Source: Galaxea fascicularis
Lineage: Eukaryota; Cnidaria; Anthozoa; Scleractinia; Euphylliidae
Assembly: GCA_948470475.1 (NCBI GenBank)
Contig: OX419346.1
Coordinates: 7,119,184 to 7,183,183 of the forward strand
Reading direction: 5' to 3'
DNA: 64,000 nt
This document shows, one piece after another, positions 55,712-64,000 of this stretch. The translations under genes were made by a program, and so were the position numbers. How positions within the stretch are numbered: the first letter of the stretch is position 1; each line of letters starts with the position of its first letter. The notes under the pieces are model-generated. The model searched no databases, was not told where the DNA came from, and saw only the letters and a program-made list of their open reading frames with translations.

Positions 55712-58700
55712 ATATTATAATTATACTTTTTTTTTTTTATTAGGAAAGTCTTAATAAAATCGTACGCTCACCTAAGTTATGCACACTTTCAGCGCATATA
55801 AAAATCTCGTATCCTAATTCGTATGGGCAATCAAAACAACCCTCCTCCAGATTTAGCAGTCCTACCACAAACAACGTAGATAGCCTTTGAAATCAAATTC
55901 CTTCATAAGTAAAACAAATATTTCAGGAAAACATCACCGCAAAGCTTCCATGTTGTTTGATTTTCAGACCTATTTAACGATTCAACGAACATATTCTTCT
56001 TCCAGCTTAAAAATGGACCAATCAGTTAATGATTCGCGCATCGACAAACCGGAGGTTATTGAGAAGGAACACGTAACCTCCTTTTATTTTATACAGTCAT
56101 GTCCTGATGCCGCCAAAGGTAGTTGTGCATTCCCGTCATTCAGGTAATCAGACAGACAAGTGCTTTGTTTCACTTGATCATCCACGCTTCAATGCCACTT
56201 CATCATTCCCTTCCTGAGATCAAAATACTCGGCTTAATTTTGAAAAACAGATACTGCGGAATCTTATGAAATTGCGTATGGTTTAATGCAATGATTCATT
56301 TACAGCATGTGTGCAAGAAACAGCATGGCGCGCTTGAATGCTACAATGTTCGATTTGGCCTCCCACAGCCTGCGTAAGCTCAAAAACATTACAATTACCT
56401 TGGGCAATCACGTGAGTAGATTTAAAAGGCGCAAGGTACAGATCATAGTTTGAACCGATTACATCAGTGTAGCCGTCGCCCAGAGCGGTAAATTGCACCT
56501 GAGCAAAGTCACGTATCGTTTTTAATTTACCTCTAGTTGGTCCTTTTGTCGCTTAAGTTAAAGCTACTCTATCAGTGTAATAATGATACAGCTCAAGCAT
56601 GCGATATTACACCACACATGCAGTACTTTTATTCAAATTCAATTCCTTTTGAAAAAGCTTTAAAGATTGTCAGACCGAGACCGTCAGCACAATCAATTTG
56701 ACAGGAGAAAAACGTATGACATTCCAACCAACAGGACTGTCCCCGAACAATCAAGATGCAAATCAGAGAATCGGCATGCCTTTGAAAGCTGGAGCAGTAC
56801 CTTTTCTTTAGGAAAACAGTGCAGCAAGCCAATTACGTCAAAAGCTTTTGTAGTTTTGAGGTTGACATCTAATTATGACGTTTTGCGAGTTAGTAGCCTC
56901 CAAACAAACGGCTGTAGATAGGGGCATTATGATTTTTGGCTTTTTCCTTAAATCGGTTTTTCGGTTTTTGTGCCAAGACTTTCAGTTTTTCGGTTTTGGT
57001 ATCCGATGTGGTTTTTGTTTTTTCCTGTTTTGTCCTGTTTGCGGTTTTTGGTTTTAGCCGAATTTTTTTGACGTTTTGCAGTTTTGTGGTTTCTAATAAA
57101 CCCCAATGGCCCCGTCGTTGTAACTTCCTCGATTTAACTCCGATTCAAAACAAAACTGAGTGTACTAAACACACGGGACAACAATCAGTTTTTTCATCTG
57201 TCGCTGCAAACACAGAGATCATTCAAGAGACCTTCACTGATTCACGTTTGAGATAGAGCAATTCAAAGCAGTAACATTTCAGTTATTTTCTCACTATGAT
57301 ATTTGACCGACTTAAAAGAAAATTAAAGGGGCACTGTCATGAGGTTTTCGGAGTTTTGGTCCACACTAACCTGACATAAGCTGTAAAGAATTTAACCCAT
57401 GTATCATCATGTAACATCATCTCTAAACGTCTTAGCGAAGAATTAGCCTTAATTGGCAAAGAAAACACAAACCACGGCCAGTAATATCGCTTTTTGAAAG
57501 ACGCATATGTAACAACCGCCAGTCTTCTCTAGATAAATGCCATTTAATAACAGAGCACTTTGCGGACTACATCTCACAGCGTGGCATTGTAAGGCGATGC
57601 TTATGCTCATGTGCTTGTCGACAGTTTCAGCAGATATACCAATTGTTAATAAAAATGGGTCATTATTTCAAGGTTTCCTATCATACAAATCCAGACTTTA
57701 CTGAATTGTTCAACGAAATGCTTAAATCCGTGACCGTGTCCCGGGGCAACAGTCAATCAGAAATCACTGTAGGGTACAGACATCCTTCAAGCGTTCTTTA
57801 CGCTTGATTCTGAATAAGGCTAAACGCGAAACGTTCGTCCTTACGTATTACGTACGTATTTCTACGTATTTTTTTTACTTATGATTACGTATGTTAGGTA
57901 CGTGACTGTATAACCAAACTGAAAACTTGCTTCTTGTCGCGTAGTCTAACAACATTCCACAGGTTACCCTTCAAGTCTTTCTCATTACCACAGCTTTAGC
58001 TTTCTAAGGTGGGAAATAATTCAGTTCCTCTTTCTTATAACCGTAACTCACCCTTCTATGGTGGAAACTAATTTCGTTACATGCTAAGCTATCCTCTTTT
58101 TTTTGCTTATAAACACTACACTTAATGGATGGTTTCTTCATCTGGTCTTAAGGGGACTACGTCGTAGTTTAGTGGTCTAAAAGGGGCTTAACCCACCCCT
58201 GCTCTTGGGAACAGAGCAACAGCCACAACATAGCGATTCACTGATAAATACATAAGATATGTATGATAGATGGTAGACGTGCTAAAATGGTAGACCGTCA
58301 GAAAATAAAACGGAAGACATTTAACACTCCTCAGCGTGATCCTTTTCCCACTGTTTTCGCTTGGCATTTATTACAAAAGAAAAGCTGTTTTGATTGGGAG
58401 AGTCTCAATAATTTTGCAAATGGTTGTAGCTGCCCCTATTTATGTATGCGGGGAATCCTGCAAAATGAAACTTAATTGATTGCTGACACCGCAATACAAA
58501 GATAGAGGGGTTTTTGACTTAAAATGAACTACGATAAGCATGCTGCGCCGGAACACGAAGTAGACTTTGAGCGTTGTGACCTTAAGCAAATTCTAACTTC
58601 ACTAAAGGTATAGGTATTTCTATTACACTTTTGTTGCCAACTTTTAATACCAATCACTTTGAATGTTTAATTTTTAGTCTCATGGCGAAAGTTTTTACCT

Positions 58701-59787
58701 CACAGTGTTGAATTTGATCCATTGCAGTATGCATCATTTTAACCTTCGGATGATTTTTGAGCGAAAAAAAAAATCGTGACGTAACTGAAAAATTTATTTT
58801 AAGTGACAGCCACAATGGTTTTTACTACTGACAACCACGCATTATAATTTAACAATAAAAGAAAATGATTACGCTATTAAGCATGCAGAATTGTTTTAAT
58901 GCGAAGGTGCCAAAAAGGCTCAAAATCTGTACGAGCAACTGAACTAGATGGAGCCCAACAAAAAAATTACCGCTGAATAAAATAAAAATTCCAGTGGGAA
59001 GTGCCTTACTGAAAAAGACGACGATATGTTGTCACGTAGAGTGATCATGAGCCTCTAGGCTAGCAATTGCACCGTAAGTTATGAAACGGTAATGTGAAAT
59101 AAAAATAATATACAAATTAAACTACACACAGTAGCCGGACACTTAAAATAACTTTAAATAGGCTTTACTAGTTTGGTGACCGCCATTATTTCATTAAAAG
59201 TTTAAATAGTCCGAAAAATTGAACTATAACCAGTCAGAAAAAAAGGCCTTTCTTGCTTAACTTCTGCGACAAAAATATGACTATCTCTGAATACTGGAAA
59301 TATTCCACATTCAAATCACTACTTCATGCTTTCTATGGAGACTACCCTAAGGATGTACCCTTGACCAGCGACTACAAACAGATAGCTTTGACTTCATATT
59401 ATACTATCCCACGCAGCAATCCGTGTTCACACTCACATCGTACTGGCCACATCTCCCTATCTTTCAATGGCATTTCCTTATACAATCGCCTGTTCACATT
59501 AACGCTTGGGAAAATAAAGCCTAATCGTCGCTATCTGTGCCCTCTCTCTGAGCTATAGCATTAGAGCGAATATCTTATTTGAAATATCGAACAGGTTCCA
59601 TTGGTTTTATTTTAATATCAGTAAAACTGTTTCTTTGCTGCCCTCTGGTGAATTCAGAATTCCTTCCAGATCCTTCTCCTGAAGTGCTAACAGCTGGTCA
59701 TTTCTCTTGCAGCTGTTAATTTAAAGGCACAAAAAACATTGTCAGCTAAAAGGAGCTAATTCGGGTTTCAATTGAAAAGGTTCTTAC

Positions 59788-62700
59788 CATAATGCCAACG
59801 AATCCTCAGGGAGCGCAAATGTGTTAGCTGCTGCACGAAGGAGTTCTTGAGTTGATGCTGTCCCATCCACCTTGACAGGGCGCGAAAGAACCAACTGGAC
59901 ATTAACTGTGACGTCACGGCCAATGCCAAAAGGGACCGGCGAGGGTATTTGACGCAGCGGAAATGGACTTTTTCTTGTAGGGGAGGGAAGGGGTTTATCA
60001 GGGGGCTTGCTCATCGTTATATCCTGCGGAACAGGTGAGCGGTTTTGGGTACGAGATGTTAGTAGTGACCTGTCCACAGGGGACTGGGGTAGGGACAAAG
60101 TAGGTGTATCGTGAGGGCTCTTTGGTCTACCTGAAAGATTTGGGAGAGTCGAGCTTTTTCCGGCGCGAGATGTCAGTGATGACTTTTCCCTAGGGGACTG
60201 TGGCGGAGACAAAGTAGAAGGTAAAGGAGGGCTCTTTGATCCACCAGAACGATTTGGGAGAGTCGAGCTTTGTCGGAGATCTGACTGAGGGGTGATTCGC
60301 TTTAAAGAAATGCGACTCTCTTTCTTGCGTAAGTTTTTCAACAGCTCCTTTCTTTTAGCTGCCTAAAGATTAAAAAAAAAAAAAGAAAAATGACTTTACG
60401 ATGTATCATAGGTCTTGCTCACGGTCCGCCTTGGATTTAAGCCGAACAAATTAATTCTGCTGGGGAAAACTGAATACCCGGAAACTCTTGTGTTGTACGC
60501 GAAACTGTCGCGAAGTAATATTAGCCTACTAAAATCCTTTGGTTTTCCCCTTGTTTGAGTAATTGACACCACGTAGAAAGCGGACTTAGCTATCAATAAA
60601 AAGTTCATTTTGCTGACTTATGTCTTAGTGCAGATGGAAGCTGAGCCCATTAGTGTGAGAAATTGGCAAGGTAGCGGGTCTAAAAGCATCTCCTTGTAGT
60701 TTTCGAAGTCTAGCATTTTCTGTTAGTAATTTCTGGCTTATTCAGTTTTATCGGTGCTTATTTTATGGATTTAATTAGAACCCGACAACTAAGTATCTCT
60801 CATCATGCCGCTAAAGGTTAGTACTCATATGAAAGAAAGCTTTGAAATTGTTTGATTTTAGGCAGACAACACCAATTTCTCTCTCCATATTAATATGGAA
60901 TGGAAAAAAAATAAAAAAAAATAGAAATAAATTATGGTTTTATAAAAAAAAATATGGAATCGAGGACAAGTCTGCTGACCCAACTGGAAAGGTTCACATA
61001 TTAGAAAGCAGCACACACAATTCTTAATGTATCTGAGATGGTTTATGATGGCTCAGGGGCCTGTTCCAAAGCAATTTCAATTTTAATGGTTTTTTACAGA
61101 AAACGACCGTTAATAAGTCACTGTCAGGCTTTGTGCCATTTTTAGCGTATGACCGCGAAATTGCTCTTTTTTTTCTTCCCTCAAATAGTGCAGTGACTAT
61201 TTTTAGAACTAATATTAACTAAAATGCCAGAATTCATTTATACCATCGCCTCCCAAGCAGGACTCCGGGCAGTTTCATGGACAAAAATTATCTGAAATGA
61301 TGAAAAGACAAAATGTAAGAAGATTGCAAACTGCATTAAGACATCAAGGAGAATGTACGATTGTTGTTCTATAGAAATATGCCATAAGCCGAGTATATAT
61401 GTAAAGTGTGTTTACTCAGTGATGTCACGGCAGCCATGTTGGAGGAGCAAAACAAAGGAACGACGGCCATGTTGGAAGAGTAAACCAGTCTTCTGGTAAT
61501 TGAATTCTAATTTTATGCGAAATATACCTTTTTTTTTAAAAGTCACCAATATGGTCGTTGGTGACGTGAGCGAACATCCTCTGTAGTAAAACTTATCAAA
61601 CGAGCATGCGTGGGTATCTGGCGTCGAGTGGAATATCACCTGTTATTAAATTCTCAACCTCGGATAATGCAATTCTAGCTTTTTGATTGGTTCACTAGAT
61701 CTCGGTTACCAGCTATTATACCTGCGTTTGACCTTATATAGAAATGAATGCGTCAAAGGTCGCTCGGTACAAAATTTTTCACGGGAAGTAAAAAAAAAAG
61801 GCAAGTTTCGTCGACCAAAAAAATGGATGAAAAAAAGCAGATTCGGTGAGCTCTTCACAGAGGAAATTCACGAAATTATGGACATGGCTGTCCCAGAAAC
61901 AACAAAAAAAGCCACAAAGTACGGGATGAGATTATTTAACGGTACGTATCAGTTAAGTTTCCCCAAGTATTTTTAGAACTGTAGTGTAAATGTCCACAAT
62001 AATTACTCTTTCCGATGCGTTTGAGCTTCGAACACTTGAGAACACTACAGTAAGGTTTTTGCCCGTAGAAAGCAGTCCGTGAAGTTTGGATTACTGTAAT
62101 TTCAGTTCAGCTGTAAGCTTAATTTGCTTCGCTTTTGATTTTTCATTCAATCGGAATGAGGGATAACTAAATGCCGATTTACCCTCCAGAAAGAAACAAT
62201 GAATGCTGAAAAACACATGCAGTTACCGTTACTTCGTCTCTCACCTTGGCACTTCCTAAGTAATCCCGATTTTCCTTCACGGCGTTGCACACTTCACGTT
62301 TTTGTTGATAGACAACATGTGAAGGAACAGTTAAAGGCTCCATATCCTGCCCAGCCTGATAAAACAAACAGTATGAGACAAACAACGAAACAAACAATGA
62401 AAATATGAAGCATGTGGGATGTGGCTTAGAGTGACATGTAAAGTGTTCTTGCCAGCCTAAGCCACATCCCCGGCACAAGCTTGTCACATTTCATTACGTT
62501 TTTTATTCGTGTGCGTTCTTGAGCCCAAGTATTAGCTATGCCATGTTGATGAGGCCTAACAATGCCCAAACAATCGTCCATGGCTGCATATGCTTGGACT
62601 TAAATGTTATTTCAGTTGATGGATTTAAAACTGAGGTAATGACAGCTACAGCTGTACCATGTGGCCATGGTGCCGAATGGGTGGCTTTCAGCTCTCCAAG

Positions 62701-63896
62701 GACACATCAATTTGTGAGGTAAAAAAAAGAAAACAGTCCAACGTGTGAGACTTGAGGACTGGCGACGGGTTCATAGCCAACGGTTTCTAAAGAATAGTCT
62801 TTCTTTTTGACGGGCTTCCAATCTAAAACAATCTCTTTTTTTTTCTGGTTATGCCGCTACATAACTAATGGTTTCTTGATACTGCAGCGACACAAATATT
62901 ACTGGGTGAAGTGAAACCAACTGGTTTGTCTCCCTCAGACAGATGCTTCCATCATTAACGAAACTGAGCTATCCTCCTGCAATAAAAAGAAAAGAAAACG
63001 AACGACCGTCAGTCATGCTCAGGGTCTTTTGCAAACCAACCTGCCAACACAAAAGAAAATCTTCAATCCTCTTGTGCCGTGGTTCAACCTTGGACTGAAT
63101 CGCCTTGAGAAAATCAGCCTTGGCTGCTTCTATGTGGCCTAACCGAGTGTGAGCGATGGCTCTGTTGGCCAGAATCTGCGGCGAAAAGAAACAAGGCACA
63201 CATGACGGGCAGTTAAAAACTAAAGGCCTCCTGACTCAAAGTCTAACTCCACCAACCACTCCAGACAATCGTGATCACAAAGTCAAATGATTTACCAATT
63301 TGGTTTCCCGTTAGTTTTCTGTACCGTAGACTGCATAACAGCCGTACTTTTGCGTTGGTAGAAATGCGAGCTCTCGTTCACAAAACGAAAAAAAAAAAAA
63401 GAATTCGTGCATTCGCAAAACGAAAATAAAAACCCACTGTTTTGCGGTCTATCTGTATTGAGATCTTCTGAAAGATCTATTGTTGTATATCACATGGATG
63501 ACGCAAAACTCTTAGGGGTGATATTAAGGTAAGAACAAATGCTAAATACTAATGGGACTGATATCGACCGAAAGTTTCACCTTATTGCACAATACCCATT
63601 TACTCTGGGAACGTATTTGTCACAGGCATCTTCCAAAATCATCTGACATCAAGGGATCTTTATTTTTGGGATTGATTTGGTGCTTTTAGATTGTTTATCC
63701 CGTGAAGGATATCTAGCCATTACAACAGATTTATATTCGATTAATCTATTTGATCGGAAACATAGGGATAAACTGTTGTTTACTTACCTCACACGAGTAT
63801 AGTCGATATGTCAAACCCAGTGGTTGATAATTAATGACCTTGTTTTTACGCATCCACAAATAGGCGTTATTAAAGTTTTGCAAGGCTTTCTCGTTC
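59788..63896 (-). CDS. NCF2: p67phox-like gene B2, exons 3-7 (continues past the window)
   Basis: Exons: 3 at 63,896-63,788 ([14 protein letters not shown]); 4 at 63,175-63,041; 5 at 62,355-62,245 (37 codons); 6 at 61,291-61,244; 7 at 60,362-59,788, open throughout. Exons 1 and 2 would lie beyond 64,000. Exon 7 differs from B1 at several residues in the Ser/Pro-rich part (for example ISLKRITPQSDLRQ against [14 protein letters not shown]) but keeps PB1 unchanged. All visible splice sites and phases are intact. It is the second potentially functional copy in the window. Confidence 0.83.
61683..61976 (+). pseudogene. Possible DUF3504/Crypton-type recombinase N-terminal exon, unit-2-specific
   Basis: A plus-strand frame with RFGELFTEEIHEIMDMAVPE and TTKKATKYGMRLFNG. 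The pattern (acidic helix, then Ala-Val-Pro, then T-x-x-A-T-K-Y-x-x-R-x-F) is one I recall from the N-terminal helical domain of QRICH1/ZMYM2-like and Crypton-derived proteins. A GGTACGT donor follows LFN. It sits in B2 intron 5, where unit 1 carries a SINE-containing segment. No catalytic domain is present. Confidence 0.4.
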
Positions 63897-63936
63897 CTAA
63901 GGAAAGAACAGTTAATAACTGAAGTAGTAGTTGGTA

Positions 63937-64000
63937 ATAGTAGAAGTAGCAGCAGCATCAGCAGCAGCAGCAGTAGTAGCAGCAGTAGTAGTAGTAGTAG
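63937..64000 (+). repeat. TAG/AGC trinucleotide microsatellite, unit-2 copy, cut by the window edge
   Basis: AGTAGC-type trinucleotides beginning about 40 bp from exon 3 of B2. Compared with B1, about 40 bp between exon and repeat are missing. Confidence 0.92.

Larger units (their letters stand above)
38494..64000 (+). repeat. Unit 2 of the large direct duplication
   Basis: Second copy of the sequence starting at position 1. The match begins in the middle of a repetitive region and runs off the window inside a trinucleotide tract. Unit-2-specific sequence includes a 1,012-bp TTAA-flanked element (44,769-45,780), a 3,000-bp Polinton derivative (46,468-49,467), 902 bp at 54,009-54,910 and an unrelated segment at about 61,645-62,160. 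Unit 2 lacks the 2.8-kb insertion at 1,226-4,005 and 415 bp matching 14,797-15,211. Confidence 0.93.

Noticed and set aside
1..64000. CRISPR arrays, bacterial operons or ribosome binding sites
   Set aside because: No regularly spaced short repeats with unique spacers were seen, and the gene structure is clearly eukaryotic with introns.

Overview
This is AT-rich eukaryotic DNA: short exons with GT/AG splice sites and phase-consistent joins, long introns, many transposon relics, tRNA-derived SINEs and no operons. The repeat types (Penelope-like element, R2-like endonuclease tail, tRNA SINEs, a Polinton with protein-primed PolB) and the proteins suggest a cnidarian, probably an anthozoan such as a stony coral. 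The taxon is inference from recall, not from a search.

Two long blocks are near-identical and in the same orientation. Position 1 corresponds to 38,494, and about 1-23,560 corresponds to 38,494-64,000, so the period is about 38.5-41 kb. Neither outer junction is visible. The blocks differ mainly by discrete insertions and deletions. The block is either a recent tandem segmental duplication or two haplotypes laid end to end by assembly.

The main genes are on the minus strand: a family related to p67phox (NCF2, the NADPH-oxidase activator with TPR, proline-rich and PB1 regions). I reconstructed seven consecutive exons by splice sites and phase. Unit 1 holds copy A1 (10,552-15,193) and copy B1 (18,973-28,934); unit 2 holds A2 (50,881-55,155) and B2 (59,788-63,896, running off the window). 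Only B1 has all seven exons. A1 has lost exon 3, which carries the presumed Rac-binding hairpin. A2 has lost exon 1 with the start codon and has a stop in exon 7. A degenerate first exon at 34,473-34,662, inside a decayed copy of the A 5' flank, is the remnant of a further copy. Exons downstream of exon 7 (second half of PB1, any SH3) were not found.

Layout of unit 1: small acidic ORF (716-937); 2.8-kb repeat insertion (1,226-4,005); broken Penelope-like element (4,197-6,592); C2H2 zinc-finger exon (6,733-7,319, plus strand); repeat family (8,186-9,003); 371-bp inverted-repeat insertion (10,122-10,492); A1; flank; B1, whose first intron is full of retroelement remains (R2-like endonuclease at 24.9-25.4 kb, LINE at 25.9-28.4 kb). 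Between the units, 29-38.5 kb holds a palindrome cluster, a tyrosine-recombinase relic, the relic exon, a SINE and a region of paired TGACGTCA palindromes. Unit 2 repeats the order with its own insertions: a 386-bp palindrome, a 1,012-bp TTAA-flanked piggyBac-type element and an exactly 3,000-bp Polinton/Maverick derivative with 443-bp terminal inverted repeats and a 6-bp target duplication.

Functionally, only the p67phox-like family and the zinc-finger exon look like host genes. The rest is mobile DNA whose coding regions are broken by frameshifts or lost catalytic residues.
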